A DNA stretch of 16,019 nucleotides. Source: Curvibacter sp. (lineage in GTDB: Bacteria > Pseudomonadota > Gammaproteobacteria > Burkholderiales > Burkholderiaceae_C). The stretch spans positions 2,864 through 18,882 of the forward strand of contig DNQP01000043.1 of assembly GCA_003500955.1 (NCBI GenBank), given 5' to 3'. A program made the translations under genes and the position numbers. Below the pieces are notes generated by a model, which was given only the letters and a program-made list of their open reading frames with translations, ran no database searches and had not been told where the DNA came from. Below, one piece after another: positions 1 to 6,627 of this stretch (within the stretch, counting starts at the first letter, position 1; each line of letters begins with the position of its first letter).

Positions 1-175
1 TGGCGAACTGGAAGACCTGGAGGCCCAGGCTTTCCGCGGCCGCGCGCAAGGCGTCGGGTTTCTCGCCCGGCTTTTCGGGCTTGCAAAACACGCCGGCGAC
101 GTCGTCACCGCGCGCGAGTAAAGCTTCGAGCACGGCCTTGCCGAAATCCTGCTGGCCGATGATGGCGATACGCAT
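1..175 (-). CDS. Formyltransferase family protein, N-terminal part (3' end outside window)
   Basis: The minus strand from the ATG at 175 reads MRIAIIGQQDFGKAVLEALL and stays open for 58 codons to the window edge. A Rossmann-like start (IAIIGQQDFG), followed by a VAGVFCKPEKPG stretch and a VFQF segment, resembles the N-terminal formyltransferase/hydrolase domain of methionyl-tRNA formyltransferase and 10-formyltetrahydrofolate dehydrogenase. The similarity is closest to the hydrolase domain of the latter. Such proteins use 10-formyltetrahydrofolate in the cytoplasm. A good Shine-Dalgarno (GAGGGA, nine bases before the ATG) supports this start. The catalytic Asn-His-Asp residues lie beyond the visible part, so the substrate cannot be told. 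The gene follows the TauE/SafE gene in the same direction after 118 bases. It could be a bona fide Fmt, but the GQQDFG start fits the hydrolase-like branch better. Confidence 0.75.
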   Translation of the reverse strand, partial: MRIAIIGQQDFGKAVLEALLARGDDVAGVFCKPEKPGEKPDALRAAAESLGLQVFQFA

Positions 176-293
176 GTCGTGAGTTCCCTCGGAAATTCTG
201 TGCGGTGGTTGTCAACCGCGGATTATCCGTCCCCGCGCCCCGGTTTCGCCGCCCCCTCAGGTTGGACAGCTGCACCCGACACGGCGGAAATTC
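176..293. other. Intergenic gap between exporter and formyltransferase genes
   Basis: These 118 bases separate two minus-strand genes. A short inverted repeat (GCGGT ... ACCGC) lies near 203-220. A perfect TTGACA hexamer is visible on the minus strand in the same spot, but no convincing -10 box follows at 16-18 bases. The only firm element is the Shine-Dalgarno of the formyltransferase gene. No terminator with a T-run is seen. Confidence 0.4.
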
Positions 294-1094
294 CTAGCGC
301 ATCAGGAAGTATGCAGCCAGCAGGTAGAGCACGACACCGAAGGCGCGCTTGAGCGGGCGGATGTCCATGCGGTGCGCGGTGCGCGCGCCCAGCGGCGCGG
401 TCAGTATGCTGGTCGTCGCGATCACCAGCAGGCCGGGCAGGTAGAGGTAGCCGAAGGCACCGGGCGGCATGTCCGGCAGGCCGCGGCCGGCCCAGATGTA
501 GCCCAGGGTGCCGGCCAGGGCAATCGGAAAGCCCAGCGCGGACGACGTGGCCACGGCCTGGTGGATCTTCACGTTGCACCAGGTCATGAAGGGGACGGAG
601 ACGAAGGCGCCGCCGGCGCCGACGACCGAGGACAGCAGGCCGATCACATTGCCCATGCCGAACATGCCCCAGCCACCGGGCAGGGTGCGCGTGGGCTTGG
701 GCTTGCGGTCCAGGATCATCTGCGTGGCCGAGTAGGCGATGAAAAGCGAGAACACCAGGCCCAACACCCGCGTGGGCAGGGCTGCGGCGATCTGCGCGCC
801 GATGAGCGCGCCCACCAGGATGCCCGGCGCCAGCACGCGCGCCACCGGCCAGAGCACGGCGCCATGCTTGTGGTGCGAGCGCACCGATGACAGCGAGGTG
901 AAGCAGATCGTTGCCAGCGAGGTGGCGACCGCCATCTTGACCACGTACTCGGCCGGGAAGTTCTTGGCCTCGAGGATGATGGTCATGAAGGGCACCATGA
1001 TCATCCCGCCGCCGATGCCCAGCAGCCCTGCGAGAAAGCCGGCGCAGGCGCCCATCAGGGCGAGTTCGGCGATCAACAGCGGTTCAAGAAGCAT
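294..1094 (-). CDS. TauE/SafE family anion exporter, integral membrane
   Basis: The protein has about 266 residues from the ATG at 1094, or 280 from an ATG at 1136. It is very hydrophobic, with about eight predicted membrane segments. It carries the two inverted half-repeats typical of the TauE/SafE (DUF81) family: GFLAGLLGIGGGMIMVPFM near the N-terminus and a second GLLSSVVGAGGAFVSVPFM copy in the middle. Family members move sulfite, sulfoacetate, taurine-derived or other organic anions across the inner membrane; the substrate here is unknown. I prefer the start at 1094 because the segment 1101-1136 forms the 3' half of the 6S RNA closing stem. Neither start has a good Shine-Dalgarno, and a third in-frame ATG lies at 1055. 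The gene may be transcribed by read-through from ssrS, as fau is in E. coli. Confidence 0.85.
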   Translation of the reverse strand: MLLEPLLIAELALMGACAGFLAGLLGIGGGMIMVPFMTIILEAKNFPAEYVVKMAVATSLATICFTSLSSVRSHHKHGAVLWPVARVLAPGILVGALIGAQIAAALPTRVLGLVFSLFIAYSATQMILDRKPKPTRTLPGGWGMFGMGNVIGLLSSVVGAGGAFVSVPFMTWCNVKIHQAVATSSALGFPIALAGTLGYIWAGRGLPDMPPGAFGYLYLPGLLVIATTSILTAPLGARTAHRMDIRPLKRAFGVVLYLLAAYFLMR

Positions 1095-1104
1095 CGGGAA
1101 AATG

Positions 1105-1284
1105 TAGGTGTCTGCAATGGTCCACCGGACCGTCATCCTGAACCGGGGGTTCAGGTGGGCGAGGTCAGCGTTGGCCTTGGGTTCATCTGACGCGAGACGA
1201 TCACGCTAGCCAGGCAATGTTCCAAGCCCGGGCTCAATGAGCATTGGTTCAAGGAAATATAAAGCCCGATGGCATTGCAGACAG
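1105..1284 (-). ncRNA. ssrS: 6S RNA, regulator of sigma70 RNA polymerase
   Basis: 6S RNA mimics an open promoter and sequesters housekeeping RNA polymerase in stationary phase. On the minus strand the 5' segment TGTCTGCAATG (1283-1273) pairs perfectly with CATTGCAGACA (1119-1109). The stem extends outward after a CC/CC mismatch (AATGTG at 1291-1286 with TACATT at 1106-1101) and inward (CCATCGG with CCGGTGG). Just before the 3' strand of the stem sits a hairpin, CCTGAACC-GGG-GGTTCAGG on the plus strand at 1137-1155. It corresponds in place and sequence to the small 3' hairpin of E. coli 6S RNA (CCTTGAACC...GGTTCAAGG). The length of about 180 bases matches the family (184 in E. coli). The position downstream of zapA is the conserved ssrS location. 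Ends are approximate, set from the stem and a -10 box at 1289-1294. Confidence 0.85.
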
Positions 1285-1288
1285 GCAC

Positions 1289-1294
1289 ATTGTA
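1289..1294 (-). promoter_or_regulatory. Putative -10 box of the 6S RNA gene
   Basis: TACAAT on the minus strand is one mismatch from the sigma70 -10 consensus. It lies 6-8 bases before the inferred 5' end of the 6S RNA at about 1283. The hexamer 17 bases upstream (CGCCAT) is not a good -35 element, so the promoter call rests on the -10 box and its position. Confidence 0.5.
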
Positions 1295-1320
1295 GTGCTG
1301 TGGAGAGAGGCATGGCGGGG

Positions 1321-1496
1321 TTGATCGCGGAACGCCGTGGCGCCGGCTCGGCCGGGCCACTGGCGTTGCCCCTTGAAGGGGCTGAGGTCTGCGGCTCCAT
1401 GCCTGCCGGCGCAGGCTTGGACAGGCCGAAGAGCCTCGGCCTCTGGACGAGGCCCCTCGGCGAATAGGGAACGAAGTGCGCGTAGCCTGGGGGGAG
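1321..1496. repeat. GC-rich structured intergenic element, probable dispersed repeat
   Basis: This non-coding stretch between zapA and ssrS is packed with short perfect inverted repeats: GCCCCTT-G-AAGGGGC at 1368-1382, GCCTGC-CGGC-GCAGGC at 1401-1416, AGGCCGA with TCGGCCT at 1423-1442, and CGAGG with CCTCG at 1448-1459. Its minus-strand beginning, right after the zapA stop, reads GACTCCCCCCAGGCTACGCG. I recall that phrase as recurring between genes in Comamonadaceae genomes, but I cannot verify this here. Short ORFs in all frames look non-coding. It may act as the transcription end region for zapB-zapA. Confidence 0.6.
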
Positions 1497-1823
1497 TCAA
1501 ATGAGGCGGCCGTCTTCGCCGAGCGCGGCATCCAGGCGCTGGATCAGGCCCAGGATCACGGCGTCGGCCTCGGCCGTGGTGCTGGCCGCCGCGACGCTGG
1601 CGCGGGGTGGGGTGGCGGACGGCTCGCGGTCGCTCAGGTCGAAGGCCAGGTTCAGCGAGGCCAGCACGGCGATGCGGTCGCGCGCCTTGACCTTGCCGGC
1701 ATCACGGATCTTGCACATGGCCGTGTCCACGCGCTCCACGGCTTCGAGCAGCTTCGCTTCGCCGCCCTCGGGGGCGCTGAGCAGGTAGCTCTGGCCCATG
1801 ATCTGCACTTCGAGCTGTTTCAT
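1497..1823 (-). CDS. zapA: Cell division protein ZapA
   Basis: This 108-residue protein begins MKQLEVQIMGQSYLLSAPEG, the usual ZapA N-terminal beta-strand region (xVxIxGxxYxLxxPEGxE). It continues with LLEAVERVDTAMCKIRDAGK and RIAVLASLNLAFDL, the conserved helix of the family, and ends in a predicted helical coiled coil. ZapA binds FtsZ in the cytoplasm and cross-links protofilaments at the division ring. Length matches the family (about 100-110). Its ATG overlaps the stop of the upstream zapB-like gene in an ATGA arrangement, so the two are translationally coupled. A 6S RNA gene downstream is the usual neighbour in gamma- and betaproteobacteria, which supports the assignment. A low-complexity Ala/Ser/Thr linker near residues 68-84 is a minor oddity. 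Confidence 0.93.
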   Translation of the reverse strand: MKQLEVQIMGQSYLLSAPEGGEAKLLEAVERVDTAMCKIRDAGKVKARDRIAVLASLNLAFDLSDREPSATPPRASVAAASTTAEADAVILGLIQRLDAALGEDGRLI

Positions 1824-2050
1824 GCGGCGTCCTTGTGGCCTTCGCCCTCAGCCGGCTCGGAGATGCGCTCCAGCAGGGCGTCCACGCGGGTGCGGGCGGC
1901 CGCCAGGCGCTGCTTGAGCTGGTCGCGCTCGGTGGTGAGTTCGTCGATCTGATCGGTCAGCAGCTCGTTGGTGCGCTGAAGTTCGGCATAGCGCACCAGC
2001 AGACGCTCGACGCGTTCAACCAGTTCTTCGATGGGCGTAGTTTTTGACAT
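1820..2050 (-). CDS. zapB: ZapB-like small coiled-coil protein
   Basis: The protein is 76 residues, starting MSKTTPIEELVERVERLLVR. Almost its entire length is predicted as one heptad-patterned coiled coil (LVERVERLLVRYAELQ, then LLTDQIDELTTERDQLKQRL), with a short acidic tail. This is the architecture of ZapB and of the TIGR02449/DUF904 proteins found before zapA in betaproteobacteria. They are thought to join ZapA at the division ring. The gene overlaps zapA by four bases. Identity rests on length, coiled-coil nature and position rather than sequence-specific motifs. No strong Shine-Dalgarno is visible before the ATG at 2050. A TACAAT -10-like hexamer lies 24-29 bases upstream. Confidence 0.75.
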   Translation of the reverse strand: MSKTTPIEELVERVERLLVRYAELQRTNELLTDQIDELTTERDQLKQRLAAARTRVDALLERISEPAEGEGHKDAA

Positions 2051-2073
2051 GGATCGTCAATAAAAGTCTTGCC

Positions 2074-2079
2074 ATTGTA
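2074..2079 (-). promoter_or_regulatory. Putative -10 box for the zapB-zapA transcript
   Basis: TACAAT on the minus strand sits 23 bases before the zapB ATG and is the only good -10-like hexamer in the 60-base divergent spacer. No clear -35 partner is seen at 16-18 bases. Confidence 0.35.
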
Positions 2080-2102
2080 GGGTTTACGCAAGGTTTCGAA
2101 CG

Positions 2103-2108
2103 TAAAAT
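2103..2108 (+). promoter_or_regulatory. Putative -10 box of the cobalamin operon
   Basis: TAAAAT on the plus strand lies just before the riboswitch and would place transcription start near 2114, where the riboswitch P1 stem begins. The -35 region is weak (no TTGACA-like hexamer at 16-18 bases), so the call depends on position. Confidence 0.35.
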
Positions 2109-2111
2109 CTC

Positions 2112-2328
2112 AGCCGTTGGTGCTCGCGGTGTGGTTCACATGCCGCAGTTCAACGGGAAGCAGGAAGGCCAGCCGACCCCTCGGCCAGCCCAACCTGCGC
2201 TGCCCCCGCAACGGTAAGTGGACGTGCCGCAAGGCGCCGCTTCCATCAATCGGCCACTGGCTGCCCTGAACAAGCAGCCGGGAAGGCGATGGAGGTCGTT
2301 TCCACCAGCCCGGATACCGGCCAACAAG
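2112..2328 (+). promoter_or_regulatory. Cobalamin (B12) riboswitch
   Basis: Adenosylcobalamin-binding leader RNAs repress B12 uptake and synthesis genes when the cofactor is plentiful. The conserved blocks occur in order: GGTGCTCGCGGTGTGGTTCA at the 5' side, AACGGGAAGCAGGAA at 2152-2166, CTGCCCCCGCAACGGTAAG near 2200-2219, GCCACTGGCTG and GGGAAGGCG at 2253-2288, and the B12 box AGCCCGGATACCGGCC at 2307-2322. GTTGG at 2116-2120 can pair with CCAAC at 2321-2325 to close the domain (P1). It precedes btuB, the first gene of a B12 import and assembly operon, as expected. Confidence 0.95.
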
Positions 2329-2330
2329 GT

Positions 2331-2391
2331 GGTGGTGCGCCTGCGCGCCACCGTGACGTCCATGCCCTGGCGGGGAAGCCGGGGAGGGCTT
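2331..2391 (+). promoter_or_regulatory. Probable riboswitch expression platform before btuB
   Basis: A strong hairpin (GGTGGTGCG paired with CGCGCCACC, loop CCTG) spans 2331-2352 directly after the aptamer. Further down, CCCTGGC at 2365-2371 can pair with GCCGGGG at 2378-2384. Alternatively AAGCC at 2376-2380 can pair with GGCTT at 2387-2391. The two share bases and cannot both form, and both cover the purine-rich GGGGAGGG at 2381-2388. No T-run typical of a Rho-independent terminator follows, so control of translation initiation or Rho access is more likely than intrinsic termination. Confidence 0.5.
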
Positions 2392-2408
2392 TGTGCTCCT
2401 TGTTCATC

Positions 2409-4364
2409 ATGAAAATTCGTGTTTCGTCACTGCGACACGCCAAGCTCGCGCTGGCCGTCGCCTGTGTGCCCCTCTTCGTCCAGGCCCAATCTTCCAAAGA
2501 GACGCCGGCCTTCCAGGCCGTGCAGGTCAGCGCCAACCGCTTCGAAGACAGCGCTGCCGATCTACCTTTCGGGGTCAGTGTGATCACGTCCACCGATATC
2601 CAGCGTTCGGGCGCGGCCACTGTCAACGAGGCGCTCATGCGCCTGCTCGGCGTCCCGGGGCGCCTGGACTTCTATGGGGGCGGTGACTATGCGCTGGACC
2701 TGCGCGGTTTCGGCACCACCTCGGCCAGCAACCAAGTCGTCATGCTCGACGGCCAGCGCCTGAGCGAGGCCGACCTCGGTGGCACGCGCCTTGCCGGCAT
2801 CCCGATCGACACGGTCGAGCGCATCGAGGTGATCCGAGGCAGTGGCGCCGTGCTCTACGGCGAAGGCGCCTCGGGCGGTGTCATCATCATCACCACCAAG
2901 GCGGGCAAGGGGGTGGCGCGGCGCAATGCCGCCCGCGCCTACACGGCCGCCGGCAGCCGCGGCCTGGTCGAGGCTCGTGCCGGCGCTACCCTGGTGGCTG
3001 GCGGTTTCTCGCTCGATGTGGACGGCAACAAGCGCCAGGCCGACAACCATCGCGCCAACTTCCGCTCCGATCAGGATGGCGTCGCTGCCACCGCGCAATG
3101 GAGCAACGATTGGCTGCGCCTCGGCGCGCGTCATGCTGAAGACCGGCTGGACACGGGACTTCCCGGCTCATTGACCGCCGCACAGTACGCTGCCAATTCC
3201 TACCAGACCACCACGCCGACCAACCGAGCGCAGATTGAGAACCAGCGCACCAGCATCTTTGCCGAAGCGCAGCTGGCGGATTGGCAGCTGGGCATGGATG
3301 CAGGTACGCGGCACAAGCAGCTTTACAGCTATTCGCCCAGCTGGATCACGGCCTATGACATCGAGGCCAGCACGCTGTCGCTGCGCGCACGGCATGAGAC
3401 GCGCCTGGGCGCAGGTCGCAACATCGTGCAGACGGGCTGGGACCAAGCTGACTGGAAACGTGTCGACGGTGGCTCCAGCAGCGGCCAGCGCGAGCAGCAG
3501 TCGCAGGGCATCTACCTCAAGAACGACTACGTCTGGTCTTCCGGGACCCGCCTGAGCGCAGGCCTGCGTCGGGAAGACATCGAGAAACAGGTCCGTACGA
3601 GCACCACCAACCGCCGCATCGATGAACGCCCGCAAGCCTGGGAACTGGGCCTGCTGCAGCCGCTGGCACCGAGCACTTCGGTCTACGGTCGCGTGGGCCG
3701 TAGCTTTCGCGTGGCGAATGTGGATGAGTTCGGTTTCACCACACCGGGCGTGAGCCTGCGCCCCCAGTTTTCGCGCGACACCGAGCTGGGTGTGCGCTGG
3801 GGACGCGACGGCACGGCGCTCGATCTGCGCGCCTACCGCAGCGCGCTGACCGACGAGATTGGCTACGACGGCCAGGCCGACGGGCCCTATGGTGCCGGCA
3901 CCGGTGCCAATGTGAACTTCGATCCCACGCTGCGCCAGGGCCTGGAGCTCGAGGCGCGCCAAGCCTGGAGCCGCAGCCTGCAGCTGCGGCTGAACGCCGC
4001 GTTGCGCGAGGCCCGCTTCGTCAGCGGCCGCTACGCCGGCCGGGACGTGCCCCTCGTGCCTGCGCAGACCCTGGCGCTGCGTGCCGATTGGACCCCGGCA
4101 GCCGGGCACCAGCTCGGCGGCGGTGTGAATTGGGTATCGTCACGTCATCCCGACATGGCCAACCGTTGCACCATGCCAAGCTACACCACGCTCGATCTGC
4201 GCTATGCCTACCAACTGCGCCAGCTTGAGCTCGCGCTGGGCGTGATCAACTTGGCCGACCGGCGTTACTACACCCAAGCCTTCAGCTGCTCGAATGGCCA
4301 GGTGTCCTCCATCTACCCCGAGGCCGGCCGCACAGTGGTGGCCTCGGCGAGGTTGAGCTTCTGA
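2409..4364 (+). CDS. btuB: TonB-dependent outer-membrane corrinoid receptor (BtuB)
   Basis: The 651-residue protein starts MKIRVSSLRHAKLALAVACV. It has a Sec signal peptide with likely cleavage after FVQA (residue 26). A degenerate TonB box (AVQVSANRFED, about 37-47) and a plug domain follow, the plug with VMLDGQRL and IERIEVIRG-type motifs and an LYGEGASGGVIIITTK end. The rest is a 22-strand-type barrel ending in phenylalanine (SARLSF), the usual outer-membrane insertion signal. Length is slightly above E. coli BtuB (614). The cobalamin riboswitch just upstream and the B12 genes downstream make corrinoids the likely substrate. The ORF is open upstream to 2289, but that part is riboswitch. 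The signal peptide fixes the start near 2409, although a properly spaced Shine-Dalgarno is missing. Confidence 0.92.
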   Translation: MKIRVSSLRHAKLALAVACVPLFVQAQSSKETPAFQAVQVSANRFEDSAADLPFGVSVITSTDIQRSGAATVNEALMRLLGVPGRLDFYGGGDYALDLRGFGTTSASNQVVMLDGQRLSEADLGGTRLAGIPIDTVERIEVIRGSGAVLYGEGASGGVIIITTKAGKGVARRNAARAYTAAGSRGLVEARAGATLVAGGFSLDVDGNKRQADNHRANFRSDQDGVAATAQWSNDWLRLGARHAEDRLDTGLPGSLTAAQYAANSYQTTTPTNRAQIENQRTSIFAEAQLADWQLGMDAGTRHKQLYSYSPSWITAYDIEASTLSLRARHETRLGAGRNIVQTGWDQADWKRVDGGSSSGQREQQSQGIYLKNDYVWSSGTRLSAGLRREDIEKQVRTSTTNRRIDERPQAWELGLLQPLAPSTSVYGRVGRSFRVANVDEFGFTTPGVSLRPQFSRDTELGVRWGRDGTALDLRAYRSALTDEIGYDGQADGPYGAGTGANVNFDPTLRQGLELEARQAWSRSLQLRLNAALREARFVSGRYAGRDVPLVPAQTLALRADWTPAAGHQLGGGVNWVSSRHPDMANRCTMPSYTTLDLRYAYQLRQLELALGVINLADRRYYTQAFSCSNGQVSSIYPEAGRTVVASARLSF

Positions 4365-4371
4365 GGCCCGC

Positions 4372-5184
4372 ATGAACGCGATGCCGACGCTGGGGCCGCA
4401 GCGCATCGTCTGCCTCACCGAGGAGACGACCGAGTGGCTCTACCTGCTGGGCGAGGAGCGGCGCATTGTAGGCATCTCGGGCTACACCGTGAGGCCGCGC
4501 CGTGCGCGGTCCGAGAAGCCGAAGATCAGCGCCTTCCTCAGCGCCAGGATCGAGCAGATCGTCGCACTGCAGCCCGACTGCGTCTTCGGTTTCTCGGACT
4601 TGCAGGCCGAGATTGCCAGCGAGCTGATCCGCAAGGGCATCCAGGTCACGGTCTTCAACCAGCGCAGCGTGGAAGAGATCTTTTCCATGATGTACCAGGT
4701 GGCGGCCATGGTGGGGCAGGCGGAGCAGGGCGCGCAGCGCATAGAGGCCCTGCGCCAGGGCCTGGCCGGCATCCGCACGGCCGCGGCCGCCTTGCCGCGC
4801 CGCCCGCGGGTCTACTTCGAGGAGTGGGATGAGCCCCCTATCAGCGCCATCCGCTGGGTGTCCGAACTGATCGGTATCGCCGGGGGTGACGACATCTTTC
4901 CCGAACTGGCCGTCCAGCCCATGGGCAAGCAACGCATCATTGCCGACGGCGCCGAGATCGTGCGCCGCGCGCCCGACCTCATCATCGGCTCCTGGTGCGG
5001 CAAGAAGTTCCGGCCCGAGAAGGTGGCGGCGCGCGCCGGCTGGCAGGACGTGCCGGCGGTTCAACACCAGCAGATCTTCGAGATCAAGTCGGCCGACATC
5101 CTGCAGCCCGGGCCGGCTGCGCTCACCGATGGCGTGGCCCAGCTGCATCGCCTCATCATGGACTGGAGCCGCCAGCATGGATGA
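4372..5184 (+). CDS. BtuF-like cobalamin-binding protein without signal peptide
   Basis: This 270-residue protein matches the periplasmic binding protein fold used by BtuF (PF01497-type). It starts directly at the first strand (QRIVCLTEETTEWLYLLGEE), with later RIEQIVALQPDCVFGFSD and VFNQRSVEEIFSMMYQVAAM helix segments. The second lobe has VYFEEWDEPPISAIRWVSEL and GGDDIFPEL, motifs of cobalamin-binding members. No signal peptide is present. An in-frame stop at 4354-4356 leaves no room for one, so the protein should stay in the cytoplasm. GAGG five bases before the ATG supports the start. It lies eight bases after btuB and overlaps cobU by eight. A second, secreted BtuF is encoded at 5740. It may handle corrinoid inside the cell, but its actual role is unknown. 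Confidence 0.85.
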   Translation: MNAMPTLGPQRIVCLTEETTEWLYLLGEERRIVGISGYTVRPRRARSEKPKISAFLSARIEQIVALQPDCVFGFSDLQAEIASELIRKGIQVTVFNQRSVEEIFSMMYQVAAMVGQAEQGAQRIEALRQGLAGIRTAAAALPRRPRVYFEEWDEPPISAIRWVSELIGIAGGDDIFPELAVQPMGKQRIIADGAEIVRRAPDLIIGSWCGKKFRPEKVAARAGWQDVPAVQHQQIFEIKSADILQPGPAALTDGVAQLHRLIMDWSRQHG

Positions 5185-5743
5185 AACGTTGACCGTCGCG
5201 CGCGGCGAACTCATCCTCGGTGGCCAGCGCAGCGGCAAGTCGCGTCGGGCCGAGAGCCTGGCCGCTGTCTGGCTGGCGCAGTCGCCCCGTCATCAAGCGG
5301 TGCTGATCGCCACTGGCCAGGCCCATGACGCCGAGATGCGCGAACGCATCGCCCGGCACCAGCGCGACCGCGCAGAGCGTGTGCCCGGCCTGCAGACGGT
5401 GGAAGAGGCGCTGGTGCTCGACCGTACGATCAGCACGCACAGCCGCCCCGACACCCTGCTCGTGGTGGACTGCCTGACCCTCTGGCTCACCAACCACCTC
5501 ATGCCGGCCCAGGGCGCGGCTGGCGAAGCACCCATCGCAGCGCTGCTGCAGGCCTTGCGTGCCGCCCCCGGCCCTGTCGTCCTTGTGGGCAACGAGATCG
5601 GCCTGGGGGTCATCCCCATGGGCCGCGAGGTGCGCCATTTCGTCGACGCCCTGGGCCGTCTCAACCAGGACGTGGCCCGCGTTTGTGAGCGCGTGAGCTT
5701 CATGGCCGCCGGCCTGCCGCTCACGCTGAAAGGACAAGCATGA
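5177..5743 (+). CDS. cobU: Adenosylcobinamide kinase / adenosylcobinamide-phosphate guanylyltransferase
   Basis: This 188-residue cytoplasmic enzyme phosphorylates adenosylcobinamide and then transfers GMP to give adenosylcobinamide-GDP, the activated half that CobS uses. A P-loop GGQRSGKS lies at residues 15-22. IARHQRDR carries His61, aligned with the guanylylated histidine of Salmonella CobU. VVDCLTLWLTN at about 96-106 and the NEIGLGVIP motif at 139-147 are also family hallmarks. Length matches CobU (181 in Salmonella). The ATG at 5177 is chosen because the P-loop follows at the normal distance and GGAG lies eight bases upstream. The same frame runs open further upstream inside the previous gene but is non-coding there. 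It overlaps the gene before by eight bases and btuF by four (ATGA). Confidence 0.95.
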   Translation: MDETLTVARGELILGGQRSGKSRRAESLAAVWLAQSPRHQAVLIATGQAHDAEMRERIARHQRDRAERVPGLQTVEEALVLDRTISTHSRPDTLLVVDCLTLWLTNHLMPAQGAAGEAPIAALLQALRAAPGPVVLVGNEIGLGVIPMGREVRHFVDALGRLNQDVARVCERVSFMAAGLPLTLKGQA

Positions 5744-6627
5744 GATGGCGTCTCGCCGTCGCCTTGCTGCTGGCCCTGGCCGGGCCCGCTCAGGCGCTGG
5801 AGATCACCGACCAGCGGGGCGTCACCGTGCGCTTTGCGCAGACGCCGCAGCGTATCGTGAGCCTGCTGCCGTCGCTGACCGAGAGCGTCTGCGCGCTCGG
5901 CCAGTGCCCGCGCCTCGTGGGCGTGGACCGTTACTCCAACCATCCCGAGAGCATCGCGCGCCTGCCCCGCCTCGGCGGCGGCCTGGACCCGAGCATCGAG
6001 GCCGTGGTCGCGCTGCGGCCCGATGTGGTGCTGATCTCCTTGTCCTCGCGCGCCGCCGAGCGTCTGGAGGCGCTGGGGCTCAAGGTGGTGGCGCTCGAAC
6101 CCAAGACCCATGCCGATGTACGGCGTGTGCTGCAGGCCCTGGGCGTGCTGCTGGATGTGCCCGCAAGCGAGCCCGAGCGGCTCTGGCGCGAAATCCAGGA
6201 CAGCGTGGACGCCGCCGCCCGCAGCTTGCCGCCCGCTGCGCGCGGCCTGCGCGTCTACTTCGAGGTCAGCCGCGGCCCCTACGGCGCGGGCGAGGCGTCC
6301 TTCATTGGCGAGACACTCACGCGCCTGGGCGTGAAGAACGTGATTCCGGCCGAGCTCGGCCCCTTTCCGCGCCTCAACCCCGAGTTTGTCGTGCGTGCCG
6401 ACCCCGACCTCATCATGATCGGCAACCGCAGCATGCAGGCGCGTGTGCCCTATCCGGGCTGGGACCAGATGAAAGCCGTGCGCGCGCAGCGCCTCTGTGT
6501 CTATGGCATCGGTGATTCGGATGTCGTCGTGCGTCCCGGCCCGCGCATGGCCGAGGCTGCGCAGATCATGGCGCGCTGCATCAGCGAAAAGCTGGCCCTG
6601 CCCCTGCCTCCGGGGGGGCGTCCATGA
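5740..6627 (+). CDS. btuF: Periplasmic vitamin B12-binding protein BtuF
   Basis: The 295-residue protein begins with a clear Sec signal peptide, MRWRLAVALLLALAGPAQA, cleaved after residue 19. The PF01497-type binding domain follows: PQRIVSLLPSLTESVCALG, VDRYSNHPESIARLPRLGGG, and IEAVVALRPDVVL. The second lobe carries YFEVSRGPYGAG and SFIGETLTRLG. It should capture corrinoid released by BtuB and deliver it to BtuC. The start overlaps cobU (ATGA), with AAAGGA five bases before the ATG. The next gene, btuC, overlaps by four bases, giving a standard btuF-btuC-btuD ABC importer set. No lipobox cysteine is seen, so it is soluble in the periplasm. Confidence 0.93.
   Translation: MRWRLAVALLLALAGPAQALEITDQRGVTVRFAQTPQRIVSLLPSLTESVCALGQCPRLVGVDRYSNHPESIARLPRLGGGLDPSIEAVVALRPDVVLISLSSRAAERLEALGLKVVALEPKTHADVRRVLQALGVLLDVPASEPERLWREIQDSVDAAARSLPPAARGLRVYFEVSRGPYGAGEASFIGETLTRLGVKNVIPAELGPFPRLNPEFVVRADPDLIMIGNRSMQARVPYPGWDQMKAVRAQRLCVYGIGDSDVVVRPGPRMAEAAQIMARCISEKLALPLPPGGRP

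Noticed and set aside
203..220. Possible Rho-independent terminator after the TauE/SafE gene
   Set aside because: The inverted repeat is short and no T-run follows on the minus strand. It is not enough to call a terminator.
1151..1531. Short ORFs over the ssrS and repeat region on both strands
   Set aside because: They have no domain, have Arg/Pro/Ser-rich content, and coincide with a structured RNA and inverted repeats that explain the sequence better.
2289..2408. N-terminal extension of btuB from ATG 2289
   Set aside because: This part encodes the riboswitch B12 box and downstream hairpin. The signal peptide begins at the ATG at 2409.
3168..4109. Minus-strand ORF of 313 codons inside btuB
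   Set aside because: Same reason: antisense shadow of a well-supported receptor gene, with Ala/Gln/Arg-rich composition and no motifs.
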